Source of the DNA: Paramicrosporidium saccamoebae
Taxonomy: Eukaryota > Rozellomycota
Direction: 5' to 3'
Length of the DNA stretch: 35,705 nucleotides
NCBI GenBank assembly: GCA_002794465.1
Contig: MTSL01000167.1
Coordinates: forward strand, 2,368-38,072
The position numbers and the translations under genes are program-made. Below, piece after piece: positions 20,995 to 30,304 of this stretch; position 1 is the stretch's first letter; each line of letters opens with the position of its first letter. A model generated the notes under the pieces. The model was not told where the DNA came from. It ran no database searches and saw only the letters and a program-made list of their open reading frames with translations.

Positions 20995-23235
20995 CTAATA
21001 TGAACATGCAATTACACATTTGGACACTAGCAATGGATCTCCGACAGTTTGTCTTTTGGGAAGGATAATTGCTGGGAACAAGTTTGACGGATGAATTAGT
21101 GTCGACATTGTTCCATGCTGCACATGCAACACGTACCAAATCTGATCCGCGTCAATCTCTGCCAAGCATTTGATCATTCGAACTACATCCGTAGGGTTGA
21201 TCCCAGAACCCGGAGCTAACAACATGTTGGCCGCCTCCCTAATGGTGAGAGGCGATATCCGTCCCAGTGACCGCAGTAGATCGACCACGACGAACACGCT
21301 GCTGACGCGTCCTGTGGTGGCAGATTCTCTGGAAAATACAGCACCAATGTTGGGCAGCAATTCCTTCTGTACACGATCTGCCATAAAGCTGCCCGCAATC
21401 GCCGCTTGGCTACCGATAATCTGGAGGGCATATCTTGCAACTATTAGAGAAGGATCAGTAAGACGTGCCACCAAAGGTCGCCATGTGGAATGGACTACAG
21501 GCAAAAAGACAGACGACCGTTCCTTGGTAAACACTCGACAAGCCCCGTGTAGCACCTCCAGAGCTTCAAGTCGGATCCTTTCCTCATCAGAGGTGACAAA
21601 ATGAATGGCCACCTTGAGGGCAGCGTCTGTAAGCTCCTCCTCAATAGTCATTGGAAGATTCAATGGTTCCTCCTCCTCAATCTTGGGATCCTTTGGAACC
21701 GGCGTTTCACTATTTCTGAATACAGAAAGAGTCGTCTTCAACGCACTTAACAGCGACAGGGAATATCCACTATATCTTTGGTATTGCCACGCCCGATCCT
21801 CTAATTCTCGAACAATGTCGAGTAGGACGGTGGCGTGGAGGGAATAGTCCACCGACCTGATCAGCTCTGCCAGTACCAGCGGAGTGTGAGGGAACAAGGT
21901 TGGGTATCGGAGATCTGCCGAAATATTATTTAACAACACTTCTCCTCGATCTTGGAGCAGTTCATGAAAAGAATCAAACCCAAACAGCACGGCTAGCTTG
22001 GTGCCAGTAACATTCGCTGCTTCCTGTACGGGCACGTTGAGCGCCGTCTTCAGTCTTAATAAGGGACGGATCAAGGATTCACAAGATTTGTCTCCCCAGA
22101 GTATGCAGTTTGCCGCACTACACCATGCCAAATGCCACAGGTTCTCTTCCTTAAGGACATTATCAGCATTCGTGTCCGCCACTTCTCTGTCAGAATACTC
22201 ATCAAACCATCCAATTAGTTTATCAACAGCATCAATCGATTCTTTGTTCGCCTTGCCAAAAACTAATAGTTCATGGGCCTCTGGCCGGCCTTCGAATTCG
22301 AAATTGATCATATTGACATCCCGAAATAGCTCTACTAATTTCATAGATGTCCTGTCAATGTCCGACTCCCAACCCCATTGATCTAGACTATTGAGATAGG
22401 TTGGCAGCTTTGCCTGTTGCGCAAGATGCATAATCACGGGCTTACAGGTCGCAACAGTGGCAGTGGGCCATAAATGTGGGGGAACAAATTCACACAGGCC
22501 ATGAATCTCTTCCAAATGGCGAACCGTAATGACCTTTGGATTTGCCTCAGCAACAAATTCCATTGTAGTATCTAAAACCGTTACGGCCAGCGGCAACGTC
22601 TTTGGTTTCCACGACTTTGCTACCATCTTGGGCTGGCCCATCAGGGCAAGCCCTCTAATTACAGGTAATAATACTGTTTCATCCTTCAAATGTTCAGCTA
22701 GCAAAAGCATCTCTATCAACATTTCAGTATACTTTACAGCGAGTGGTGTGCTCCGAATCGAATAGCAAAGGCCAGCTAGCCTAGTTAACAATATCGAGAG
22801 CTTCCCATCTCTCTCTGCCCTCCTATGTGCTCTTCTTAGCATGCTACTCATGCAGTCAACGGCCATTTTGACAACCTCAATGGGCTCCTTCTCCCAACTA
22901 CAAAGGAATTTTAACAGGGCCGTGCAAGTGCCTGGCATCACGAATTCCGGAAATTCGTCGTTTGGATGACGTCCTAGTAAGGAGCGGACACTTGCGGCAG
23001 CAATCTTGCGATACTCCAAAGCAAAGCTGCCATCGATCGTTTTCAGCAGCACATTCAAAACGTACCCGAGAGGTTGGTACATGTCAACATTTCCAAGCAG
23101 TTCAAGTGGCATGTTTTCTATGAGCATCTGCAGCTCCTTTAGTCGTGCCGTCTTTATGTTCATCGATACGGGCTCAGGAAGCTTGTCATCCAGCGAAGCC
23201 GCCAAGAGGCTCAATATTCGTCCAGCCGAGAGCAT
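20995..23235 (-). CDS. TTI1 (TELO2-interacting protein 1) family HEAT-repeat protein
   Basis: Subunit of the TTT (TEL2-TTI1-TTI2) cochaperone that matures PIKK kinases such as TOR and ATM/ATR with HSP90. Single-exon model of 746 aa, shorter than yeast or human TTI1 (above 1000). It is alpha-helical throughout. The best match is the C-terminal family block: RLEALEVLHGACRVFTKERS, LPVVHSTWRPLVARLTDPSL and ARYALQIIGSQAAIAGSFMA. An alternative end exists: a 33-nt GTGTCC...TATTAG intron would replace the last residues (VSKCVIACSY) with TEVVIVR and move the stop to 20971. I cannot decide between them. It is divergent from the secreted-protein gene (104 bp between ATGs). Confidence 0.78.
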   Translation of the reverse strand: MLSAGRILSLLAASLDDKLPEPVSMNIKTARLKELQMLIENMPLELLGNVDMYQPLGYVLNVLLKTIDGSFALEYRKIAAASVRSLLGRHPNDEFPEFVMPGTCTALLKFLCSWEKEPIEVVKMAVDCMSSMLRRAHRRAERDGKLSILLTRLAGLCYSIRSTPLAVKYTEMLIEMLLLAEHLKDETVLLPVIRGLALMGQPKMVAKSWKPKTLPLAVTVLDTTMEFVAEANPKVITVRHLEEIHGLCEFVPPHLWPTATVATCKPVIMHLAQQAKLPTYLNSLDQWGWESDIDRTSMKLVELFRDVNMINFEFEGRPEAHELLVFGKANKESIDAVDKLIGWFDEYSDREVADTNADNVLKEENLWHLAWCSAANCILWGDKSCESLIRPLLRLKTALNVPVQEAANVTGTKLAVLFGFDSFHELLQDRGEVLLNNISADLRYPTLFPHTPLVLAELIRSVDYSLHATVLLDIVRELEDRAWQYQRYSGYSLSLLSALKTTLSVFRNSETPVPKDPKIEEEEPLNLPMTIEEELTDAALKVAIHFVTSDEERIRLEALEVLHGACRVFTKERSSVFLPVVHSTWRPLVARLTDPSLIVARYALQIIGSQAAIAGSFMADRVQKELLPNIGAVFSRESATTGRVSSVFVVVDLLRSLGRISPLTIREAANMLLAPGSGINPTDVVRMIKCLAEIDADQIWYVLHVQHGTMSTLIHPSNLFPAIILPKRQTVGDPLLVSKCVIACSY

Positions 23236-23277
23236 TTCGTTAATAAAATTATTTAATCTTTAACGTGTCGATTAGTG

Positions 23278-23287
23278 TGATTGGCTG
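23278..23287. promoter_or_regulatory. CCAAT motif TGATTGGCTG in TTI1/secreted-protein divergent promoter
   Basis: Lies between the two divergent ATGs (23235 minus, 23340 plus), and is identical to the site at 7176. Confidence 0.45.
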
Positions 23288-23339
23288 TTTATTATGAAAA
23301 TCAATAAATAGGTGAGCTTTGGTCTTTTTGCCAACAAAA

Positions 23340-23864
23340 ATGCACGCGTGTCTCCTCGTTTTGGTAGTGCTCATTATTGCGGTAAATGGAGAATTGTTCA
23401 TGCGCTCACTTTTGCTGTTCGAAGCGGAGGAACTCCCTGATCCAATGCAACTCCTCCCCCGTCAAGACTCTTTGGAGCTCCTCGGTCCTGGGGCTTCTTT
23501 GGCAAGCTTGGCAATTGTTCCTCAGAGCACCAACCTCACCATCTCCTGCACAGACGCATTTCTAGCAATTGTTCGAAACGATTACCCATCGCAGATCTGC
23601 ACGCCGGGCGGAGAGATCCATCTTCGAAATGTAACCGTTACAGGCATCATGGAGGGGGATGTTCTCGTGGCGTCACTTATTGAAGATCTTGCCATCTCTG
23701 CAAGACTCCTCTATGATCTTGCAAAACTACCCGATGAGATGCGTGCGTCCAGAGGCATTACACCGAGAAAGAAGCGTCTCTTGGATGCCACAGCCACAGG
23801 AAAGATTTTACGCACGATAGTGGTACGGGTCGAAAGCGACACGAGCATGTATCAAGAACAGTAA
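23340..23864 (+). CDS. Unrecognised secreted protein with signal peptide
   Basis: No family recognised. 174 aa from the first ATG, single exon. Residues 1-17 (MHACLLVLVVLIIAVNG) form a clear signal peptide with a predicted cleavage near NG|EL. The rest has no second membrane segment, two N-glycosylation sequons (NLT, NVT), two cysteines in the mature part (SCTDAF, QICTPGG; possible disulphide), and a basic patch TPRKKRLLD that could be a processing site. In an intracellular parasite such a small lineage-specific secreted protein would be a candidate for host contact, but that is speculation. It is transcribed divergently from TTI1, with an inverted CCAAT motif at 23278-23287. Confidence 0.65.
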   Translation: MHACLLVLVVLIIAVNGELFMRSLLLFEAEELPDPMQLLPRQDSLELLGPGASLASLAIVPQSTNLTISCTDAFLAIVRNDYPSQICTPGGEIHLRNVTVTGIMEGDVLVASLIEDLAISARLLYDLAKLPDEMRASRGITPRKKRLLDATATGKILRTIVVRVESDTSMYQEQ

Positions 23865-23898
23865 CTGTGTAGTGGATGTAAGTAACCACTAAACTTAA

Positions 23899-23977
23899 TG
23901 ACTGCGAATAATAATGGTGGTGACTGTAAATAATACTAATGATGATGACTGTAAATAATACTAATGATAATGACAAC
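23899..23977 (+). repeat. ~25-bp imperfect tandem repeat (tgactgtaaataatactaa)
   Basis: Copies start at 23899 (diverged), 23921, 23946 and 23971 (partial), with a 25-bp period between the better copies. It lies between convergent genes; no function is visible. Confidence 0.75.
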
Positions 23978-24012
23978 TACACATATTGGATAATACCTGG
24001 ATACTACGATCC

Positions 24013-24090
24013 ATAACAACGGCACATCTTCGTTGCTTATAGTGGCTCATATCATAACGGTACATCTTTATTGCTTATAGTGGCTCTTAT
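24013..24090 (+). repeat. 38-bp direct repeat ending at the eS10 stop codon
   Basis: Two copies of a unit containing gcttatagtggctc (24035 and 24073; period 38). The second copy runs into the last codons and stop of the minus-strand eS10 gene, so the duplication probably copied the gene's 3' end and UTR. Confidence 0.75.
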
Positions 24091-24473
24091 GCGGTGGCCT
24101 CCTGCTTCCCACGCCATCCACCACGACGGTAGCCCTCCTCTCCGCGAGGACGACGCTCACCCTCCTCTTCACGGGGACGGCGTGCCGCCGCCTTGGCAAT
24201 AGTGGCGGGTACGACGCTCTCCGGCATGTGCAAGTATCCACGGAGATACATGATACCCTCGTCGTTAAGGTAGTAGTAGTGGTGCTGCCACGAGAACTCC
24301 TCAGTGACAAAGCCGCGCGACTTGAGGGACTTTAGGACACTCATGGCATGGAGGTTGGCAACGGGAATATCGGCGTGCTTGGGGAGACGGACGTCCTTCT
24401 TGACCACCATGACACCCTCGGTGAGGAGGTAAGTGTAGATGGTCTTAATGTCGCTCTTCGGTACGATCATCAT
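24087..24473 (-). CDS. 40S ribosomal protein eS10
   Basis: Small-subunit protein near the mRNA entry side and beak. Single exon, 128 aa from the ATG at 24473 (the next codon is also ATG). Visible signatures: IKTIYTYLLTEGVMVVKKDV, LPKHADIPVANLHAM, LKSRGFVTEEFSWQHHYYYL and EGIMYLRGYLHMPESVVPAT, the complete winged-helix plectin/S10 domain. The tail is short and Arg/Gly/Glu-rich (RRPREEEGERRPRGEEGYRR), as in other eS10 proteins. No coding intron is seen. Several CCAAT-like elements lie 230-260 bp upstream. Confidence 0.96.
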   Translation of the reverse strand: MMIVPKSDIKTIYTYLLTEGVMVVKKDVRLPKHADIPVANLHAMSVLKSLKSRGFVTEEFSWQHHYYYLNDEGIMYLRGYLHMPESVVPATIAKAAARRPREEEGERRPRGEEGYRRGGWRGKQEATA

Positions 24474-24800
24474 TTTGCTGGACTGTTGGAAGGATGGATG
24501 GTTTATCCACCGATGGTTCAAGTCCTAGACTTAGAGGCCGAGCAGGGGTAGGGATGACTGGGATGTCGAGGCGCCGGTGCGACGTTGTAGTGGTTTGTAA
24601 TAATACAGTGACGAAGTAGCTATCTAGTGGCTATCTAGTAGTTATATAATGATATAGTGATGCCGCACTGGTGCAATGATGGTGCAGTATTGGTATGATG
24701 CTGATCCAATAATAATGTAATGCTGGCCCAATTGCCAATAGGGTAATGATCACAAATCGCAACCCACGGGTCAAATAACCATACATCATACACCAATGGT
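24474..24800. other. eS10 upstream region
   Basis: 327 bp between mL53 (upstream, same strand) and eS10. It contains ccaat at about 24705 and 24730, a short tatctagtggc/tatctagtag duplication near 24625, and A+T-rich sequence. I see no coding exon. A 5'-UTR intron in eS10 is possible but not identifiable. Confidence 0.4.
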
Positions 24801-25158
24801 CTATTGTCTGTCCTCTAAACGGGAACATATTTTAGAAATTCTTTGCAGGAGATCATCAACCGTCAATCGCGCGGTGCTATAGGTTACGGTCTGGTTGTCC
24901 CCTAGAATTGAGTGCATAATGTGATATACTGAAAGTAACAGCCGCACTGGGCTCTGAACCGTAAGCACTAATAGTTGTAGAAATATGCACACTGGGATTA
25001 TTGTCGGAGAACTTTGTGGTCTGGATTCGATTCAGAAGCATACTACAGTGTCACAAGTTGAGTGGAAAGATGTACCGGGCGGAGGAGCTGTCGGCAGAGA
25101 CAGACGGAAAGGCAAGCTTGATAGCCTTGATATTCCGCAAAACCAATTCGCGGCGCAT
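24801..25158 (-). CDS. Mitochondrial large-subunit ribosomal protein mL53 (MRPL53 / yeast Mrpl44)
   Basis: Small mitochondrial ribosome protein with a thioredoxin-like fold, reconstructed from three short exons: complement(join(24801..24901,24930..25042,25076..25158)), 98 aa, introns 33 and 28 nt, total an exact multiple of three. The ATG-started first exon gives MRRELVLRNIKAIKLAFPSV, then ..SSSARMLLNRIQTTKF, then ISTTISAYGSEPSAAVTFRD and LTVDDLLQRISKICSRLE. This mirrors MRPL53 in order: the F-x-P start, a 'RTFL' helix, a GSEP..V.F strand pair and a final helix. No single open frame shows the gene. It implies retained mitochondrial translation. It sits between EST1-like and eS10 on the same strand. 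Confidence 0.82.
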
Positions 25159-25289
25159 CGGTTACGAGTAAATCAGTTTATTTGTCCAGTCAGAAGACCC
25201 CATTCTCGGAATCTGCCCTGCTATCGCTATCGTTATCGTTATTTACTAACTCTGACATGTAAAACTAAACTCTAAGGGCCTCTTTCCTA

Positions 25290-26917
25290 TCATAAAAGGC
25301 CCTTGAACACGACAATCTCGTCGTCGCTGACGTCAACAGGCGGACTTGTATGCTCTCCTGGATCTTGATGTTCTTTTCCTGGGCTTGCATGTTCTTTTCC
25401 TGAGCTTGCATGTTCTCCTACTGGACTTGCATGTCCTTCTACTGGGTTTGCATGCTCTCCTACTGGACTTGCATGCTCCCCTACTGGACTTGAATGCTTC
25501 TCTACTGGACTTGCGTGCTCCGCTAAATGTTGCTGTTCCTCTGCTGAAATTACGCGTTCTACTGGATTTTGATGCTCCTCCACTGGACTTGCATGATCTA
25601 TTAGGAGACTTGACTCGGCGAATTGACTAAATCCAAGTTCAGGGACCATGTTATCACGAGCGAGTAATTCAGAGAGAAATTCTGATCCTTCGGATGGCAA
25701 GGACTCTAGTATCGGCTCAAAAATGTCAAATCCCTGTAGTTGCTCCATCATTTCCATAGATTTGCTGCTTAGTATTAATTTTCTATGCTCCCCAAGCCAC
25801 CGAACAACTTGTTCGCACTGTGACGTATCTGTCAGCCTCCAAACAGCAACCATGGCTGCGATACAAAAGAGACGATCGTCGTTGGTCCCTTGATGAACGG
25901 ATGCTTTCGAATCTGTTTGTACAAAGACGTTCAGAAACCTTCCCAGACACTGCCTGAAAGAGCCGCCAAAGTCACCAGTGATCCTGGCGGCGGCTCCCAA
26001 AATCATCAAAATGGACGCAAACTCAAAAGAAGACATTTTCAGCACCCTCTTCCTCATCCATGTCTCAATCTCCAAAGTGTCAATTGTCAAAGTGTCTTTA
26101 GACAAGGCATCGTTGATAAACCGCATAAATGGCTTCCACACAGAGACCTCATTTACAGCCTCAGTATCTTTCAGAATCACCTTTTCCAAATAGGCCTTCA
26201 GGTTGGTCCTCGAAGCTGTAAACGGAAGCGCACAGCATTCGGCCCGCAAGTACCAAAGAACTGTCATCAACACATCCTGCAGCATACTGCAAATAACGGC
26301 AATTTGATTACAGGCGTGGCCATGATCGGGATTCATCTCCCGTGCCGCCACATAGATGCGCCAGGAGAGCTGATACGAATCTTCCTGAAAGTATTTGTTA
26401 AATTGGCTGCGATATCGGGCCAAATCCCCACAAAAGATAAGCAGCCGATAAATGACCGCATTGAGGCCAGGTGTAAAAGTGTCTGTTGGTCTGGCGGGTG
26501 GTAGACCGAGCAACTTGAAAATCTCATCGAGGATGGCCACGTTTCCAAGAGAGACTAGCTCATGGAGAAGCGTGGCAATAAAGGCAATGCCCGAATCGAT
26601 AATTCGATTGAGCTCACAAAATGCCCAGCGTCCCTGCGGAGACTTTGAGTCACGGACACGACGGCGGTAGTAGTCTACTGGCTGGTGGAAACAGTGCCTC
26701 CAGAGCATCGAATCGACATTTTCTGTATGCGAGTCACCTGGATATTCCAGAATGCACTCCCGATATCGCAGCTGAAGACTACAAGTTCAGAACGCATCCA
26801 CAAGTACTCATATCGTTGCCGCGTCACTTTGACATCCTCCATCCCATCGGTCCTAATGACATCCTCTAGCCTATCCTCCAATTCTTTTATTTGAGCCAAC
26901 TTTAGCCCAAATTCCAT
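25290..26917 (-). CDS. EST1/SMG7 (EBS1)-like protein with C-terminal heptapeptide repeats and a SIM-like end
   Basis: EST1/SMG5-7 proteins act in telomerase recruitment or nonsense-mediated decay through a 14-3-3-like TPR domain. Model: complement(join(25290..26778,26808..26917)), 532 aa, one 29-nt intron giving RQRYD|LQLRYRECILEYPGD. The domain reads MLWRHCFHQPVDYYRRRV (about 61-78), CGDLARYRSQF (about 154-164), and the characteristic AAREMNPDHGHACNQIAVI plus LPFTASRTNLKAYLEK. The C-terminal ~100 residues are HASPVGE-type 7-residue repeats, and the protein ends with DVSDDEIVVFKGLL, an acidic-hydrophobic pattern like a SUMO-interacting motif. No PIN domain, so it resembles SMG7/Ebs1/Est1 rather than SMG5/6. 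Its ATG is 17 bp after the trehalase stop. Confidence 0.83.
25340..25590 (-). repeat. 21-bp coding repeats (HASPVGE) in the EST1-like gene
   Basis: About nine imperfect 21-bp units with tactggacttgcatgctc-like plus-strand sequence encode HASPVEK, HSSPVGE, HASPVGE, HANPVEG, HASPVGE, HASSGKE, HASPGKE and variants. Confidence 0.88.
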
Positions 26918-26934
26918 TACGACACAGCCCCGGA

Positions 26935-29007
26935 TCAGGAGTCTTTATTCTTAAGCAGCGAATCAAGTGGGACCAGTGCCCCCAATGCCCTTCGTTCCAA
27001 TTTCGTCAGGTATTGCTGGCCGACCAGATAACTTGCATTCATCCAGGCAAACCCCTCGCGCGGCACTTTTTTAAATTCAGTCCCAACATTCCCATACTCG
27101 GCATCCACTTTGTGTGACATCTGGACAACATTGAACTTTTCAGGAACCACGCCATTAAAGTCCACAAAGGCGCAGGTGATCATGTACAGCCAGCGATAAA
27201 CAAGTCGACGGGCATCGTCAGAGTATCCGTAGTTTACGAGACCCTCCCAAGCAAGTATCTGATGTGGCACCCATCCGGTTGGGTAGTCCCACTGTCTGTT
27301 AGGCCGGTCTAGAGATACAGCACCCAAAGACTCCTTAGTCCCACTAACAATTCCGCCCGACACTTCAAACCTGCAAAGGGCCTTGGTTACTAGCAAGTTG
27401 GCCTGGTGCGTAGACGCCATCTGCGACCATAGCGCCCAGAACATGGTTGCGGATTCATAGGTTGTCTGGCTTTGACTAACAATATTATAGTCAAAGTACA
27501 TTCCCTTTTCCTCGTTCCACAAATACTTATCAGCCAATTCCCTCCTGCAATCAGCCTTTGCAGCCCAATCGCAGCTTAGATGTTCCTTACCATCAACACG
27601 GAGACATCCTCCGCAAGACTGCTCAATGTAATTGGCAATGTCACGTTCATACTTGTACAGCAAGGAACATAGATCTATTGTCAGCAGGTTTGCGGCACAA
27701 TTATCCAGGCGATAGGTTGTATCGTGGCCAGACTCTCGTACTGACCGATCATGGCAAAAATATTCGTCCAACTCGGGTTCGTCGATAGTTTGCTCATTGT
27801 ACATTTTGATAAATGTGGAAATGTCACATCCATACTTCTCGGCAAAAGGCTTCAGGTGGCTATCAAAATGTGATGCTTCGGTTTCGGGGGGCACGCCTTG
27901 CCCTTTACTGTAATATCTGCTCAAGCCAATCTCCTCTACCAATCTTGGCGCCGACATCCAAACTTGTTCGTATTCTTTGATAGCGGCCGCCATTACTCCC
28001 CTCAGCCACTCATCAGCGTTGGCTGGCTCTTCTTTTTCGCCTTCCGCACATTTTGTACTCTTTAACTTTTGGTAGACCCTGAGACCCATATCTGTAAGAA
28101 ATGGTGGCTGTGATCTAAGCAGGTAGTAGCTTCGATTGGCATTTAAAATTTTGCCATAATGGTTAATCTGATAAACAAAATTATCCACCATTGATTTTGC
28201 AATATGCACAGCATTTGCGCTGGGGTCAACGAGTAAACCAAGTGCAGCAAAGTAAGAGTCCCATCCATACATTTCATTAAATCGTCCCCCAGGAACAATA
28301 AATGGTTTTCCGACAATATCAGAGTGGTCATTTCGCTCAAGGTCAAGGGATAGGATGCCGGGCCTATCGTTGATGCTGCATACGTATTCGGGGGTGATGA
28401 GGGCAGGCAATCTGATCACTTCCAAATCCAGATAAACTCTTGTTTTTGAAACCTGCTCAAAGTAGTCAAAAGCAAAGTCATCTCCGTTCGGCACGTAGAC
28501 TCTCGGCCGTTTATTTGCGCTGCGATTCTTAGGATCCATGCAAATAACCGTCAGCCCGTCAGCATCCACCCTCCTAACCAGCGCCGGCCAAAAGTACTGG
28601 CTAATCATACGATTTAGTCTGTCCACTGGATTTTCTTTTAGTTGACTTTCCGAAATGACCGCATGTGACCTCAACACCAGCGGCTCTGGACCTTCCGTTG
28701 GTAGACCCTCCAACAGCGCCAGTTCCTGTAATAGCGATGAAATCATGTAATTTCCCTTGACACTACGACGAGCATAAGAGGACTGGGTAGTAGGTAGGGT
28801 CATATGCTTGGGCCCAGTGTCGTGGATGGTGACGCGTTCATCGCCGTCAGTGTCCTCCTGACGCAGGAGACGAGCCTTGGTCCGATGCACATCTACAAGA
28901 AAGATATTGGGACGGGTATGGCCTTCGGAGATAGAGTTGCGGCGATGGGGAAGGGGACTAGAACTCCGACTGTCGTCGTCGTCCTCCAATATGTACCGCA
29001 ATGACAT
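26935..29007 (-). CDS. Neutral (cytosolic) trehalase, fungal NTH1 type
   Basis: Hydrolyses trehalose to two glucose. Single exon, 690 aa; start at the only sensible ATG. The N-terminal regulatory part has RRNSIS (22-27), a PKA-type site comparable to those that recruit 14-3-3 in yeast Nth1. It also has a Ca2+-binding EF-like loop DTDGDERVTIHD (52-63), a feature of fungal neutral trehalases, and a second RRS (80-82). GH37 signatures: PGGRFNEMYGWDSYF (239-253), catalytic Asp in ESGHDTTYR (Asp429), QWDYPTGWVPHQ (572-583), and probable base Glu623 in VPEKFNV. Glycogenin lies 113 bp upstream on the same strand. This gene is the strongest pointer to a fungal source. Confidence 0.97.
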   Translation of the reverse strand: MSLRYILEDDDDSRSSSPLPHRRNSISEGHTRPNIFLVDVHRTKARLLRQEDTDGDERVTIHDTGPKHMTLPTTQSSYARRSVKGNYMISSLLQELALLEGLPTEGPEPLVLRSHAVISESQLKENPVDRLNRMISQYFWPALVRRVDADGLTVICMDPKNRSANKRPRVYVPNGDDFAFDYFEQVSKTRVYLDLEVIRLPALITPEYVCSINDRPGILSLDLERNDHSDIVGKPFIVPGGRFNEMYGWDSYFAALGLLVDPSANAVHIAKSMVDNFVYQINHYGKILNANRSYYLLRSQPPFLTDMGLRVYQKLKSTKCAEGEKEEPANADEWLRGVMAAAIKEYEQVWMSAPRLVEEIGLSRYYSKGQGVPPETEASHFDSHLKPFAEKYGCDISTFIKMYNEQTIDEPELDEYFCHDRSVRESGHDTTYRLDNCAANLLTIDLCSLLYKYERDIANYIEQSCGGCLRVDGKEHLSCDWAAKADCRRELADKYLWNEEKGMYFDYNIVSQSQTTYESATMFWALWSQMASTHQANLLVTKALCRFEVSGGIVSGTKESLGAVSLDRPNRQWDYPTGWVPHQILAWEGLVNYGYSDDARRLVYRWLYMITCAFVDFNGVVPEKFNVVQMSHKVDAEYGNVGTEFKKVPREGFAWMNASYLVGQQYLTKLERRALGALVPLDSLLKNKDS

Positions 29008-29120
29008 GTGTTAATAGCGGGATACAAATAATTACTTTATCCATGTGGGAAAATAATTTAGTATAAGCAAGTGTAACGGCTTGTTAGCCAGAATCCTGTG
29101 GGAACAGATGTTGCCAGCCA

Positions 29121-30304
29121 TTAACGGGTGAAACCCGTGGCAGGCTTCGGGATCGGCAATCTACGTTCTGGGTCATAATTACGCTCATCCTCGCTGTCGT
29201 CGTTGATGATAGTCTTTCGACTTGGTGTTCTACTAATCTTTTTTTGGAAAAACGACTCGACATCGTCTGTCCACTTGATTCGGTAGTTTGCAAAGTCGCT
29301 GGCTGTCTGTCCGTCAGTTTCAGTGCTATGTTGGGGTTCGTGGCTGTTGTTTTGCCAGCTGAACGGATTGTATCCCTACATGGTCAGATAAGACCTGCGC
29401 ACAGTACAGATCCATTGTAGAGACTCATAAAGGATGGGGGATTGGCAGATTGGCCCTACACATGAGGTACGCTTACAATGCCTTGCCTTTGGCTTGATAA
29501 ATTCGTCGTGTAAATTCCACCACATTTGGACATACTCCAAATGCACCTTGGTTCCGTCTCCACGTGCAGCAACCTGGCCATCAGAGAACCTGCTGAAATG
29601 CCATGGCTTTGTGGATCCAATAAAATGCACCGCCCGCACTTCATTCTTGTTACGTTCAAAGGCCGGCAGGTAGCTGTAGCAGGCATTAAAAGTCAAATTG
29701 TATGTAAAGGGGATCCGACGGGATGACGATCCGGTGGCCCAGTCCGAAAAGTAGCTGTTAAGTAAGCCTTGGTCCCCACCTACAAAAATAAGGATATTGC
29801 ACTGATTTTACCATCAAAACTTCCCTGTGTCTGAGCGAGCTTCCATAGGCCATTGAAGGTATCCAAATTGGGCTTGCATACAAATAGACCGGAATTGAAG
29901 CAGTCCGGCCATCCCACATCCGCGCACGCCGAAAACTCTTCCCTTTCAAACAAATCATCGATATTCTTCAAAACCATCATGTCGGCATCCAGAAACACCG
30001 CCTTCTTCAAGTCTGTCAATGTCCACAACTGAATCTTTGTGAACGTCTGTCCGAGCTCCGGCCGACCCAGCAGACGCAAACTATGCTCGTCCCCAGAGTC
30101 TAACGGAGCAACAAACCGCACGTCGTAGAGCTCCCGAAGGCTGGCTACACAGTCGGCAGCTAGATGAGAGGTTGCCAGACAAACTAACGGACGAGTGGTG
30201 CCAGAGCGGCGGAGAGATTGTGCGAGGACGAGGGCACCGACGACGTACGCATCACTGGTCACCAGCGTGACATATGCCTCACCTTCGGTTGTGGTGTTTG
30301 TCAT
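29121..30304 (-). CDS. Glycogenin glucosyltransferase
   Basis: GT8 enzyme that self-glucosylates to prime glycogen. Model: complement(join(29121..29375,29408..29455,29487..29779,29812..30304)), 362 aa, an exact multiple of three. N-terminus TEGEAYVTLVTSDAYVVGAL, metal-binding DxD in FLDADMMVLKN (106-108), then FNSGLFVCKP. The first intron (32 nt) yields FDG|GDQGLLNSYF. CYSYLPAF keeps the tyrosine context used for self-glucosylation, and VHFIGSTKPW follows. The favoured middle intron (29456-29486, 31 nt) uses a GC donor. With the third intron (32 nt) it yields PKGQSANPPSFM..YNGSGYNPFSWQ. An alternative GT-AG model (27-nt intron only) inserts a Cys-rich stretch. The C-terminus has YRIKWTDDVESFF, the region that binds glycogen synthase in other glycogenins. 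Confidence 0.9.

Noticed and set aside
24510-24545. tRNA-like ggttcaagtcc sequence
   Set aside because: The flanks do not pair as a T-arm and no D-arm or acceptor stem is present at the right spacing.
24985-25275. Plus-strand 96-aa open frame with RYRYRY end
   Set aside because: It overlaps the mL53 exons on the other strand and has no domain or convincing composition.
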